Assembly: GCA_028752905.1 (NCBI GenBank)
Contig: JAQNBH010000015.1
Coordinates: 17,668,112 to 17,732,111, forward strand
DNA from: Cladorhizidae sp. MBARI D1340-BT2
Lineage: Eukaryota; Porifera; Demospongiae; Poecilosclerida; Cladorhizidae
DNA length: 64,000 nucleotides
Reading direction: 5' to 3'
The position numbers and the translations under genes are program-made. The notes beneath the pieces were generated by a model. The model saw nothing but the letters and a program-made list of their open reading frames with translations. It searched no databases and had not been told where the DNA came from. Positions 47,051 to 59,700 of the stretch are shown piece after piece; the stretch's first letter is position 1; each line of letters begins with the position of its first letter.

Positions 47051-49090
47051 AGGTTTTGAATGCTAAGTTTAATAGTAGTCACATTGTGAGTCAGAGAGTG
47101 AGCATGTTTCCTGATCTCCTGCCCTCGGGTATGTCTCACTTGTGGGTGAATGAAGACAAGGAAGTTGATTCTCCTTTCCCCATCTTATGCTCTCCTGTCT
47201 TACTACTCTCCCCCTCTCGTCCACTTCCTCCTCACCTCCACTTTGTCCCCATACCTTCGTTTCTCTTCTCCTATTTCCTTCCTCTTTCTTTCTCTATTCC
47301 CATTATTCCTCAGCAGTTGCCTCCCATCTCCATAACAGCATTGCTCTCCTCCTCCTCTGCATGGTCCACTGTGAACTGAGCAAGAACCACAGCAGTGACG
47401 GCAATCATCACACCATCAACAGAGCATGCCACACTTACAGCACCATCCATGACAACAAGATCTATCTCTCCAAGACAAGTGGGTTGGGTCTGGTAGAGGA
47501 AGGAGGGGGATTATACAGCAGGAATAAGGTGCAAATCATTTTTCACAGTAGATTCCATAATACAAGAGTAAAGATATGAGGATATATCTCAGATGATTTA
47601 CTGCACTCACTGCACTGACTTTCGTGTTATTAAAATAAAATAAAAAGTATCAAAGCTTTATCTTTCAATCAGCTTTTGTTGCTGTTTTTTTGTTGTTGCC
47701 AACTTTCAACCGAATGCTTCTTCAGGACAAATGAAAGAATGAACACAATGCAACATGTCCACACCCACCGACTACGTGTTTCACTCAAAATGCACGTGAT
47801 GTAAGAACACTCTGAATGATGGAGTGAATAAGAACGGTAATTTATCAGACAAATAATGATGGGCATGGTTTCACATGTCTTGATAGTCGAGACCCAGTGA
47901 TCCGGTACCTCTCTAGTCCTGCATCTCCACTGGTGCTGATCCTTACCGTAAAGATCTATGTGTGACAAGTCATGGATTATGTGGTTATTCAGATTTGCGA
48001 GGTTTCAGATTACATGCATGTATATATGACCTCTTTCATAATGACGTGGACCTGTCTACCACCTCCCTCCTCCCCCCCTTATCTCCCTTGAATTTGTTTG
48101 TTTGAGGACTTCATTTGTAGCCGGTCGTGTTTCATTGGTCTTGTGACCTGCCATTTTGATTTTTTTAAGGCCTCATGGCCAGCCTTATGGTGGGGGTTTC
48201 CTATGCTGCATCCTGCAACTCTTCACCACACACACACCCCTTCTCCTTTCTGGAGATCCTATCAACCTTGCTAAGTGCTCTGCTCGATGGTATTGTACCT
48301 TTGTGCCTTCTTCTCGTGGGGGTCATACCCTTGCTGCCACATGTCAATACACTCTGTTGTGCTAGCTCCGATTGTAATTTCCCTCTACTGTTGTCTAATT
48401 CTACCTCTGCTGCATCCCCCCCACACACTGATCCCTAATCACCTGGCCCTTATAGCTACGTGCAATGGCTTAAAGGATTACCCATGGTTACCCATTATTT
48501 CTGAGCCAAGGGACAACAGAGAGATGAGAATTTATGGCTCTAATGGTATTTTTCACCCTGACCAACTGCAAGAACAACATACTAGCTTACCCGTATGCAT
48601 AGAGGCTGCCATTCTATCTGCCCTTGCAATCACCGGGCTGCTGTGTCTCATACTGTGGCCACACGTCATCACTGTGGCTTCCAACTTGCTCAGCTTCATA
48701 TCTTCTACTTCTAGTGGGCCATCCTCTCTAAGTCACCCTGGCGACATCTCAAATTTGTGCCTAAATGCTGTTTTGTTCAATTTCAGTTCACTATGTTAGT
48801 GACTGTTGTTTGCAGTATACTGCAACACCTTGTGGCTACGCCCACCCATTTTACGGCTATTAACCTGGGATCAATTAACCTTCATTATCAAATAATAATT
48901 ATGCTTGTGTGTGTGCATGTGTGCATGTATATGCATCCCACTACTGAGCATACACAGGGCAACACATAGCAATTATCAGAATTGCCTCAAGCCCAAGGTA
49001 GTTACTGCCACAGAGGCAGAGAGGGCAGAAAATTTAAATAGAGTGTAAGAGTAAGAATTACTAAAAAGAGAAGAATAGCATTACCACATG
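47050..49090. other. No confident gene; pyrimidine-rich and A/T-rich repeats
   Basis: A pyrimidine-rich block (47160-47350) gives a proline/serine-rich frame of low information. A frame at 48275-48799 is hydrophobic (a run of Leu/Ile/Ala near 48610-48700) but has no family match and is probably a decayed repeat. A box near 47690-47740 (minus: CCTGAAGAAGCATTCGGTTG) resembles the dispersed terminal boxes of the Penelope-like family. Confidence 0.4.
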
Positions 49091-49439
49091 AGAAAGGAGA
49101 GCAGTGTTAGCAGACAATGGAAGAAATATTCAAAGAGAGCACAACAGAAACAAGCGAGAAGAAAGTGCTAGCAATGTAAACTTCTCCATTGAGCCAATGT
49201 CCACTCTGTGCCAGGCATTGTGTTGCTTTTAATATGAAGACCCTGAACTGCTGCCACAATGGCAAGATTACTTTCTGAGTATCCACTAACACTGCAAGAA
49301 CTATCTGTGGAAACTATCAGCAAAGCAAGCAATTATCAACAAAACATAAGAGTGCTTCTGCTTCACATCTAATACAAGTGCATTACTTGACATTATAGGT
49401 AGGACGTTTATTCTCACATGGTCAACTGTGATGACCTCA

Positions 49440-49875
49440 AGGCCTGAGCTCTCAATAATGGACTGCCACTGAGAGACGCTGAAGGAGGTAAGTGCGGGCA
49501 TTCACCTCCCCAGTTCTTTGCCTTATCCTGAGGCTGAGCTCCTTCAGGAAAGCCATCGACCTGTTCCGGATGACCCCAATGACTCGATGGTTACAGGCAC
49601 AAAAAAGTGGCAAGGATCTAGGCTGGCATACTTGGCCACTTTTTTCTCCTCAACCATACAGCCACAGCTCCAGGACCGCTCACTGCTGCACCCCGATACG
49701 ACTGGGAAAACGTATCTGGACAGGTTGCATCCCATACCAGTTGCTTGCCATTCTTCCATGGCACCATGGTTACCCCATCAGGTCTTTTTCCGTCAGAACG
49801 AAAGAGACCCGACGGTTCAACCTGGAAGGGGCACCGGCAGATGACAATGCCCAGAAGATGATGTCATTCATGGCG
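49440..49875 (-). pseudogene. LINE 3'-end fragment, same family as 5860-7980
   Basis: Reading down from 49830: a segment like SGLFRSDGKRPDGVT, VPWKNGKQLVWDAT region (about 49760-49730), KKVAKYASLDPCHFFVPVTI and ESLGSSGTG (about 49655-49560). The equivalent segments in the plus-strand relic lie near 7640-7840. It is inverted relative to that copy and adjoins the AT microsatellite, as a LINE 3' end might. Confidence 0.65.
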
Positions 49876-49889
49876 GTATGAAGGTAGAA

Positions 49890-50178
49890 ACATCTTATTA
49901 TTATTATATTATATTATTATTATAGTTATTATTATAATTATATTGTTATAATTAATAATATAATAATTATTATAATTATTATATAATAATATAATTATTA
50001 TTATAATTATTATATAATAGTATAATTATTATTATAATTATTATTATAATTATTATTAAAATTATTATATTTATTATTATAATTATTATTATAATTTAAT
50101 TATTATGATGATTATTAATTATCATTATAAAATTAAAATTAAATTATTATTATTATTAATTATTATTATTATTATTGT
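49890..50178. repeat. A/T microsatellite (ATT/AAT)
   Basis: Almost 290 bp of ATTATT/AATAAT units with frequent TTATAATTAT palindromes and essentially no G or C. Confidence 0.95.
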
Positions 50179-50319
50179 AATCATCTCAAATAATCATCTC
50201 AAATAAATCTCTCAGTTGAGATAATGAAATTACAATGAGCTTCTCAATAAAACTTGCTCTCTCAGATGTTTCAACTAGTTACTATTATGTTCTACTGTAG
50301 GCCTTGAGATGCTAAGACT

Positions 50320-51330
50320 AAAGTTTACCATGGAGCTTGAAGTGGATGGATTGTTGCCCTTTCTCGATTGCTACCTACACAGAAAGGAAGACAGAAGGCT
50401 AACTGCAACCATTTACAGAAAACACACCCACACCAACTAGTCCCTTAATTATAGATCACATCATCCTATCTATGTCAGAATAGGAGTAGTGAAGAGCTTG
50501 TATGATACAGCTAGGAGGGTAGTGTCGGAGAACGAGGACCTACAGGAAGAACATCATTTGAATAGGGCCTTTATACAGAATGGTTATCTGCAAGCCTTTC
50601 CTCTATTGATACACCTAAACACAGAAAGGATGGTAAGTACACTGATACAGGCATCAGGGGTCTGAAAAGATGGATACTATGGAAGTAATTCTTTATTCAG
50701 ACCGGAAAGAACTCTGAGGACACAACTGAGAAGAGTAAAGGTTGAATTATCAGCTAATATGCACTCATGCATTGTATACCGCCATCTCTTGTGGCTGTGG
50801 GAAAGGATACCCATGGAAGAATGGAGATCAGAATGAAAGAACATCAAGATGCCTGAAAAAAGTGTAACTGAAGAAATGCATGGGACAATGGGCGTCCTAC
50901 TTTGTGGTGAGTAAGCCACCATCTTAGACCAGGTCAGAAGACAGAAGGAACTGCTAGTGAAGGAGGCATTGCACATCAGCCTAGCACCAAAGTGTGAGCA
51001 GTTCAATAGAGATTGTGGAATGGACTTTCTGTTTATCAGTTCGAGTTATTCATTCTTTGTTAATGTTTCATTAAAGCATGTCTTTTTTATTATTTTTGTA
51101 AAAAAAAATTGTTACACTGTTTTGGTGTTAACTGTAAACAGTTATAATTTTTATTCTTGCCACTTCTGGTTCACATGCTGCTCGCGTGTGGTTTGTAACT
51201 CGTGGTGGATAGCTATATAGCTACCAGCATATAACACGCCCACGCAAGTCTTAGCAAATCATTATTCCTGATGAAGGCAGAAATCTGTTGAAGAAACAGC
51301 CAGAGAGTAAATTTCTAGCGGATTATTGTG
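50320..51330 (+). pseudogene. Penelope-like element fragment, second copy, with 3' terminus
   Basis: It opens with FTMELEVDGLLPFLDCYLHR (about 50328-50390), the RT-thumb segment also seen at 4780, followed by a YRKHTHT segment, SLYDTARRVVSENEDLQEEH and a GIY-YIG remnant (CIVYRHLLWLWE region near 50770-50800, MKEHQDA near 50835). A short non-coding tail leads to ATTCCTGATGAAGGC and AGTAAATTTCTAG at 51262-51320. This is the best preserved 3' end of the family here. Confidence 0.6.
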
Positions 51331-51349
51331 AAGGTACAATTAGGTGCTT

Positions 51350-52920
51350 ATAACGCACATCACCAATTTTTCTACGACTTATTTTGCATAATGTTTTCAG
51401 ACCTGACGAGCAAAGAAAGAAACTAGTCTCAGCAGCTGGAAGCAGCTAGAGATGGCATCTCAAGTGTATTTAAAGGCCAACATAATTATCACTGGACACC
51501 CTTCTTTGGCGAAAGGCTCCACTTTGGGATTCTAAGGATATGCTCAGCTGTAAGCATCCTCTATGTCTTGCATTGTTCTTTTTCAATGATGGTAAGACCA
51601 GCGCTTCTTAACAAGTTAGCCAAGACAGTTTGAAAAGACAGCGAGACCAGCACTTAACATCTTATTGTGTGCTAAACATCGAGGGCTTAGCATTCAGATT
51701 TTATACGATTATCATCATCACAGTCATCACCATCATTGTCATGCACTATGTATACATGGGTTGCAGAAATTCTATAACCATGGCATTGAGAGTGTCGTGT
51801 TCCCAAAAACGTCTTCCCCACTGACTTACGCTGGACAGGACTGGCTATGTGTGGTCCGGGGTATCATGCACATCATTTCTGATTACAAGAATGTGACTAT
51901 TCCATAGCTTGATTCACAATATAAATGTGCAAAAAAAATGTGTTAAGTTGGGGTGTGAATTGTTCTTGCATTTGTATTAAGGTGGAGAGTGTGTACATTA
52001 GGCGGTAAAATGTGAAGAAATAGGCAAGCGCATACCCACCAAAAATCAATTTTAAAAAGAGTACAGCTTCCTCTGGCCACTGTCACCGACTAAACCGTCG
52101 AGCACTTTCCAATCAAGAACTACAACTGCAGCCATTTCAGGCACTCAGATTTTTAGATACCCCCCACTTTGGCTGCATGTAACTATATTTAGTATCAAAA
52201 TAGAGCATACAGAGGAATCTATATTTTAAGCGCTTACACAGTCAGTGTGAAGAATCTATGGAGCTCCAAAGTTATAACCACAAGATTCTTTCCATTAGAG
52301 TTTGTATTTTATAATTAAGACACCCCCCCCCCCCCACCCCCCACTCTGCCCCCTCTCCCCATTCACATGAAAGCAAGTCAACTTATTAAAAAAATATATT
52401 CAATTATATCATTCTTTAGTGTTTGACTTTGACCTTACACTCCAACCTGCATTTCCAACATGTATAGCAAAACAAAATTACCATTAGAAAATGGGCTACA
52501 TTTTTGTATATAAATCAGGACCATAGCATGAACATGTGAAAGATAACCACCTGGTCTGACCCCCTCCCCAGTATGAACTAATGTGAGGTGCATGGATGCC
52601 TCTTGCATTGCTCGGTTGTATAGTGTTGCATAGGTGATTGTGAATATGTATTGGTATGTGACTTGTTAGCGGTGCTGTTGTTGCTTGCAGGTATGTTATT
52701 GAGTGCAAGCTTTGAGTCATCTATCGTAGTAGAAGTCACTGGTATGGCAATAAAGAAGCAGAGCTGGAGGCTATAAGAACAGAAAATAAGCATGTCTGGC
52801 CCAGAGGTTAGAACACTCAACAATGACAGCAAAGAAACGAACATCAGCAATAAATGCAAGAATTAAAAAAGCAACAACAACATATAAGCATTGTTCTTTT
52901 TGTTTGTTTTCATTGCACAG
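51350..52920. other. No gene recognised; contains a foldback-arm fragment
   Basis: 51980-52330 matches the right part of the foldback family (ATTAGGCGGTAAAATGTGAAG, then CCCCCACTTTGGCTGCATGT and ATGGAGCTCCAAAGTTATAA), followed by a C-run (52322-52340). The remainder has only short open frames without recognisable domains. Confidence 0.5.
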
Positions 52921-52929
52921 GATCTGCCT

Positions 52930-54096
52930 GGTGGCCAAATATCTGACAATACTGCTCGTCCTGCATGCTGGATGGTGTTGGTAGTTTAGCTAAGCTTGTG
53001 CAGAGTGCCTCAGCCATACACTCAAGTAGTGAGTGGTTGGATCGCTGGGCAAGTTGCAACCAAGTACTGGGTCCCTAATTCAGACCTACTGGCAAGTCCA
53101 TACACTACATTTTTCATTGCATTCTTTAAAATTTGAAGCGTTTTATGCTTTACTTTCATATTAATCTTCAAAATTTTCTGTCTCTACTCTGTTAATAGTC
53201 TCTCTTTGTTTAATACCTTTATGTCCACCTCTCTCTCCATCTCCTTCCCCACTATCTCACTCCCCTCACCTTGCTTCTATGTCCCTATTTACCCTGCCAC
53301 ACCTATCTCCCTCTCCTTCCCCTCCCTATGGAACCCCTCACCTCCTATGACAAGCATCAACCTCCACTTAGCTGTGTGGTAACTGCAAGCAGGAGTTCAG
53401 CCTTTCCATAACTAAGCACCACTGTAGAGCTTATTATGGGATTCTGTACTAAGTGCTCATCCAACAACATGCCTGTCCCTTGGAGGGGATGGGGGGATGT
53501 GCCAGTACGTGTCTGCAATGCCTGCTATGCAAGAGAGCAGAAACAGGTGGTGAGGACAGTCTATCATGCAAATACCAGAGAGGAGGAAAGCAGTAACAGA
53601 TCTACACACAAAGTGACCGAGAAACTTCCCAATTTGCATGATGTGACTCATGATAACCACAAAATGGTTGCAACAAAGGAGACACCAAATGCCTCACCAG
53701 CCATGCCTAATGAGCCGGCAAAGATTGGTCCTAGCGAGAAGAGCAGAGATGATGGTGGAGAAGCTGCCTATGGGGAAGGCATGATGGCGTGGGTATGTGG
53801 GAGAGGTGATGCAGTCTGCCATGGGTGTGGCAACCAGCATGTTTCAGTATTCCAAAGAATTGGTGGTCGAGTCAGCAAGGCCTGTTTACTGGGAAGCTGA
53901 CATTTAGATAGTACACTGTCATCAGTGCAAAGAAAAGTTCAACCCCAATAACCACCGTCACTCCACCAACCACTGCAGGTCATGTGGAAAGGGATTCTGT
54001 AATAGCTCATTCCAGAGGGAGACAGTGCCTAACAGACGTTGGGACTATCCTGTGAGGGTATGCAAGGCCTGCTCCAAGATAATACCACAGACATAA
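52930..54096 (+). pseudogene. Tandem FYVE zinc-finger relic, ZFYVE1/DFCP1-like
   Basis: ZFYVE1 binds PI3P through two C-terminal FYVE fingers at ER and omegasome membranes. The first segment (52960-53095) reads LDGVGSLAKLVQSASAIHSS and, after a frame change, QVATKYWVPNSDLL. After a probable intron (acceptor near 53375) the first finger reads LCGNCKQEFSLSITKHHCRA, a frameshift, then GFCTKCSS and RGWGDVPVRVCNACY. The second finger is preceded by ESARPVYWEADI, a TAG, then HCHQCKEKF, NHCRSCGKGFC and RRWDYPVRVCKACSK, ending at TAA (54094-54096). The tandem arrangement and the W-x-P-V-R-V-C motifs point to ZFYVE1. Three frame changes and one stop indicate a pseudogene, unless the sequence has errors. 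Confidence 0.75.
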
Positions 54097-54109
54097 GAGT
54101 AGTATCCCT

Positions 54110-55810
54110 GACATAATATAGAATTGTAATTATAAAATGGCTTATTTCATCCCATTATTACATATCCTAGGTGTATTTGCTTATACACAAGCATGCATGT
54201 ATGTGGTTGCAGGTGTAGATTCTTCCTTGTATAACTTACAACAAGGTGGTCTTCCACATTTGCATGTTTATATTATATTTATAGTTGGCAGGTCTATAGT
54301 GATCTGTGAAGGAATGATTGAGCTGCAGATAAATTATAGAGGGAAGGGAACTGGCTACACAGTAGCACAGTAGTGAACTAGTTAATAAGTGTCATAGGAT
54401 GTACGGTCTTATTCTCAAAAAGCTCAATTCATTGTCATGCTCTAGCTATGCTGTGAGGACCTCTGGTTTCCCTTCTTGGAAAGAAGACCATCATACAGAA
54501 TTCAGAAACCAGCTGAAGAGAGTTGTGTTTTCCTATTCTATCACCCAGCTGCCTGACCAAAATGCTTATTTATTCTACCATTATTACAGTCTACAACATG
54601 CTCATTATCTGCAGTGAAGTTTCACTCGGACAGTACTAAGTTTTGTTCCAAATACATAACTTGTCGGCACACCTTTAGGCTGTACTCCTACAGAATGGGG
54701 CTTTGTTAATTTCTGAGAGGAAGCATAAGCTACAAATGTACCAAGCTATAGAATCACAACATTATTGTGAATGCATTGTGGATTTGGGAACTATATAGCT
54801 TGGCAAGATTAATTACTTCTGTGCACTCAATGTTGCAACATGAGGACATGTAAAAGTGGATTTATACCTTGTTGGAAAGAAAACTGACTGTATAATTATG
54901 CTGTAGCTAGTTAGTATACGAGACCATAACCAGAGCTGGGGCCACCTGATCTGATGGTACCGAATGAGCAATTGAGTGTGAAGTAAGGGGGAGAAATGTA
55001 AAATATGTACATGTAATAGATTGACTATGGTAAAAAAAATACTCTTGGAAATGCCAATGAAGCTGTCTCTCTTGTGCACCTCACCTCATACTGGCTTTGG
55101 GCCAGGTAGTGAGAGATAGGTATAAATGTGGAGAATAATCTAAATATAAACAATAGAGGGAAAATTGAATTCATCTCCATTTCTGCATTGTCTTCTCTTT
55201 AGTAGTTTGACTATTCTGGCATGGAGCTCTGCCGGATGACCTCACTCTTCATGTGCATCTCATTTTTAGGGGAAGCTGCTTCCAAGACCTCTAGCCATAT
55301 TTTCATACCACACGAATGAATGAAATCAACTTGCATCAGTCTGTTGGAGTGTGTAGGTTTTGGTTAGTGGAGCTAGCTGTGGTTTGTGATCATGCTTACT
55401 CTGCAGCCTGCAAGAGCTTGCTCAAACCCATAAGCTCTTGCTGCTGCAAGTTCAGGCCTGCACACTTTGATATGTGTTAGTGGTCTGTGCAGTTTCATTT
55501 TAAGTTTGTGTCATCCCCAACTCTAACTGCCTGTACCTTGGGTATGGTTGTACGTATGCAACAGTTTTTAGATCTATCTTTGGAGCACATATCGAGTTCA
55601 GAGAGTTAACTGAGCAGAATTCATGGAGCTCCAAAGTTGTAACCACTTTTTTTAACACTTCGTAAAAATATGGTATCCGCCACCCTTAAAATTAACAAAA
55701 CCATAAAACTTGACATAAACTAACATTGGCTATATATATATTATGTATATGGAGTCACTTAGAAATTCCTGAAGATCCCTAAACTTATATACAGTGAGTA
55801 AGGTCTCCTC
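54110..55810. other. No gene recognised; contains a foldback-arm fragment
   Basis: 55540-55690 resembles the right arm of the 14871 foldback family (CATGGAGCTCCAAAGTTGTA, then AACACTTCGTAAAAATATGG). The 54137-54617 open frames may be 3' flank of the FYVE relic and show no domain. Confidence 0.45.
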
Positions 55811-55816
55811 ATATTG

Positions 55817-56414
55817 TTATGGCGACTGAACACATAGCTCTCGTTGAGGTTGAACCATCAGATTCTTGAACTTTTCACTGTCAATAGAAGCGATAAAAAT
55901 ATAGCATGAGAAAGAATGAATGGCACACTTTACCTGTGAGATTCTCTAATGTAGTAAAATGAAGGGGAAGCATTGAATCCATTGAATGTTCTATTCAGAC
56001 TTAGGCTATAACCTCCCATGTCCTTGAAATAGATCCAGTCTCCAATGTTCACTTCAGGAATCCGAGCCTCACAGATTTTGTCTTCACAATCACAAGTTGG
56101 CCCCCAAATAAAGGTTTTGTGGTGGTTGCAGGATCTCAATGTGTTCTGCAATAGAAAATTAGTTTCACATTGGATGCACTTTTTCTCTGTTTCAATGCCA
56201 CGACTCTTCATGGACACAAAAATCCTATAATATTTGCATACCTGGAGAACAGTAGGGGTTGGTGCCATTGTTTCAACGGAACAAATGGAGAAGGAACCAT
56301 GTATACCATCATTTACATAGTAATTGTACACTGGCTCTTCTCCACTTTTTATAGTAACTGTCTTCCCAATCACACTGACAGCAATGGAATAGACAGAGGC
56401 AGGAAAGAAGAACC
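55817..56414 (-). CDS. Ornithine decarboxylase-like gene, copy 3, exons 6-8
   Basis: The 3' part of an open ODC-like gene; exons 4-5 are at 62462-62905. Exon 6 is 56242-56414, exon 7 is 55934-56145 and exon 8 is 55817-55877, with TAA at 55817-55819 and consensus GT-AG borders. It encodes the C-terminal beta domain: YYVNDGIHGSF (with the active-site Asp), TFIWGPTCD with the catalytic Cys, NIGDWIYFKDMGGYS with the PLP-contacting Tyr, and a short tail ending VQSP. No long C-terminal degradation tail like that of vertebrate ODC is present. The residue after EPG is Phe, made by the exon 5/6 junction (CCA G|GG TTC), where ODC enzymes have Arg. All frames and junctions are consistent. Confidence 0.85.
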
Positions 56415-56491
56415 CTGTATGTATTTTAAAAAGAATATGGCAGATATATGCCATCAATCTGTTTCATTATGCTCCATATCATTATTATGTT

Positions 56492-56718
56492 TAAAGAATA
56501 AGGGGCTCTCCCTATTTGCACAAGATCAAACTCAACGTCGAATAGTATTCAAGTATAACAATGCACACGCAGACTGGCATTATTCAGTCTGCGCATGCGC
56601 ATTCGTATAATACACTAATGACATGACATGATATAAATTGGCGTGTGCATGCATAGTCATTATCCTAATTGACTGTAATTAGGCATGAATAGAGTTCCTA
56701 AATGTCCAGTATTCTCTA
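56492..56718 (-). repeat. 3' LTR of the intact retrotransposon
   Basis: 227 bp. It differs from the other LTR at three sites (near 56512, 56608 and 56660). Relative to the element this is the downstream LTR. Confidence 0.95.
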
Positions 56719-56729
56719 CCTCCCCCCAA
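56719..56729 (-). other. Polypurine tract of the intact retrotransposon
   Basis: The element strand reads TTGGGGGGAGG immediately before the 3' LTR and three bases after the polyprotein stop (TAG at 56732-56734). This is the usual site of plus-strand priming. Confidence 0.85.
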
Positions 56730-56731
56730 GT

Positions 56732-59700
56732 CTATGACTCCGTCGAAGACTGAGAAGAGGACGTTTCGTAACTCGGAGTGGACGATGCAGAGTACAAGGT
56801 CGGGGCAGTACGGAAGCCTAGCCTGTTTGGCCTGCGTCTGGTGCGGGTGGATCTTCTGATCCGAGGTGGGGTGGGGATGTTGGCAGCATCCAAACTGCTC
56901 GAGGGTGTCGGGCTGCATGTCGCTGTAGCTGTCGGGTCTGGTATTGCTGGGGGAAGTGGTGGCAGCGGGTGAGCCATGATGTGGGTGGATGTGAGAGATC
57001 CCGATGGCACTGCCGTGACTGGTGTCCGGGTCTGCATGTCCTCCCGTGCTGTGTGTCTGGGCTGCGGCTGCCTGGTCGGGACATAGCTTCTGAGGAAGCG
57101 GCGGTTGCGTAGGGTCAGCCTGCCCGAGCCGTCTACTCTGATGGAGTACTGGTAGAACTTTAGGACCTCCACCACGACTCCCGTCCTGTCCCATTTGTTG
57201 GGGCGAGGCCCTGTCTGATTTTGAATGTGTACCCTGGTGCCAACCGTCAGTGGAGGGAGAAGCTTGGTGTGCTCTCTCCAGCACTTGTCAGCCATGGCAT
57301 GCTTGGAGCGGAGTGCCCTCTCCCGGATGTCCAAATTCTGCTTCCACATGGTGTGGAGATCAAATCTGTCCGGTAGGTTTGGGATCAGGTCTTTCACTGG
57401 TCTACCGAACACACACATGGCAGGCGACATCCATGTGACTGGGTCAGGGGTGTTTCGGTATTGTAGAACAGCCCTCTGAAAGGCGTCCGAATCCAGGTTG
57501 CCGCTTGCTGTGACGTTGCCTGTAATCAGGCGCTTCATCGTCTTGACTCCCACCTCGGCCCGGCAGTTACTGTGGGGGAAGGCCACCGAGCTGAGGCGGT
57601 GGTGAACTTCCCAGTCTCGCAAGAACTGTGTCGTTGTGGAGGATGTGAACTCTGGTCCGCCGTCCGTCGCCAGCTCGTCGGGGATGCCGAATGTGGAGAA
57701 GATGCGCCTCAATTCCTTGACCACTCCCTTGGCGCCGTCTTCTGCGTGGTGCACAATCGGCCAGTTTGAGTATCGGTCTACCATGACAAGGTATTGCCTG
57801 CCCTGGTGGTGGAAGCAATCCGCGCACAGGCATTGGAATGGGTAGTCAGCCATGGTCGGTGGGACTGGAGGCATGGCAGCCTGTGAAGGAGCCATCCTGT
57901 TGCAGTGTTCGCAGGCAGCTCTGGTGGCGTGGATGTCTGCCGTGATACCAGGCCAAAATATGGAGGATTCAGCCCTGGCTGTCATTTGTGAGGTGCCCTG
58001 GTGGGCTGCGTGTAAGGAGGATAGGCATGTCCTCCTCAATGCCTGAGGGACGATGATCCGGTCCTTATACACTGCCACCCCGTCCGTGGTGGACAGGTGA
58101 CGCCGGTGAGTGTGGTATGCCTTGAGGCACGGTTTGAGGGAGCACCGCTGATCCGGGAATCCCTCATCAATGGCCTCCAGGAGGATCTGCATGTCTGCGT
58201 CGGCAGCTGTGGCCGTCTGTATTTGCTCCCAGGTGGTTGGCTGGGTGGATGACAGTGCGTGGATCAGGGAGTCCTGGATGACCTGCTCCATCATGTCTGC
58301 CTCCTCGTCGCAGTCGTCTGTGGAGACGCCGGACATGAGCATGGATGGGATGGACGGCCGGATCTGAGTCTGGTGGCTGGTGATGGCGTGGACGTCATCC
58401 GGTAGCACCATTTTGGCTGGGGTAGAGGTACCAGTGGGGTATCGGGACAGGGCATCCGGTGTCTTGTTACGGACACCGGGGATGTGGAGCATCCTGAACC
58501 GATACCGGAGTGTCCTCTCCTTGAGATTTCGCAGTCGGGTGTTCCCGATCTGGTCGATGGCGCGATCGCCGAATACCTTTAGCAAGGGTTTGTGATCGAC
58601 TGCGATCGTGAGGTCCTTGCATCCGAGGACAAAGTGGCGAGCCTTGTCGAGGGCGTCAGCCACTGCCAGTGCTTCCCCCTCGATGGGGGCGTAGCGAGAT
58701 TCTGCAGAGTGTGTAAATCGAGACCCCACGAGTGTGACCCTCCAGCCTGTTTTGCAACAGAAGATGTCCCTGGACGGGCAGCCACAGTGTTTTTGAAACA
58801 GCCAGTAGCCCACACCGACCCTAGACCAATCCGTGGCGAGGCAGGTGGGCTTCGACTTGTCAAAGATCTCGACCCCGTGCTTGATCTCCTGGGCGATCCT
58901 CAGCCTGGACTCTTGGAATGCGGCGTCGTGGGACGCAGTCCACTCGAATTTCCGGGTTAGCTTCAGTAGCTCCCGGAATGGGGCCATGGCTTCAGTCATG
59001 CTGAAAGTGTAGGCGACCTGGTTGACCAGGCTGAACCAGGATCTGACGTCTGTCAAGTTCCTGGGGGTGGGGAAGTCAGAGATGGCCCTCACGTATTTCT
59101 CGCACGGTCTCACGGTGGTGGGGGTGATGACGAAACCCGCGAACTCCACCTCATCTCTGGCAAATCTGAATTTGGTAGGATTGAGCGTGATGCCGTTGTT
59201 GCCACAGATGTCGAGCCACTCGACAGCCTGACTGTAGGCGTCCTCCACGGACTGCGACCACAGCAGGGTGTCGTCGATGCATTTCGTCTTGTGTTGTATA
59301 TGAGCCACGATGTCATCGTATCGACTGGTGTACCCGTCTCCTGACGCGATGTATCCCTGGGGGGCGGAGCAGTATCGATATCTCCCCCATGGAGTGATGA
59401 ATGTGGTGTAGTGGCGGTCAGCTGGGTCGAGAGCGACAGAGTGGTATCCATTCCACGCATCAAAGATCGTTTTCTTGGTGTGGTGCGGGACCGATCTCGC
59501 CTGGTGGAAGGGAGACTGCGTGTGATGAGTCTCCCTGGTGGCGTGCCAGTTGAGGGCCTGAAAATCGATGGTCCGTCGGAGTGAGCCGTTCTTCTTGGGG
59601 CACACTATCATGCGATGGCACCACGTGACTGCGGTTCCGACTGGCACCTGCTCCAGCACGCCCAGCCTGACATCTCTGTCCAGTCCCGCCTTGACCTCCT

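Noticed and set aside
48275..48799. A 174-codon hydrophobic plus-strand frame as a membrane protein
   Set aside because: Composition is biased, there is no splice or promoter context, and overlapping frames of similar length exist. Probably decayed repeat.
49890..50178. Origin- or scaffold-like A/T tract
   Set aside because: It is a simple ATT microsatellite next to a LINE 3' end; nothing points to replication function.
56679..57284. A 201-codon frame overlapping the end of the gag-pol gene, in another minus-strand frame
   Set aside because: It is rich in Pro, His, Gln and Ser, as expected of a shifted reading of GC-rich coding DNA, and it is fully covered by the 1589-codon polyprotein.
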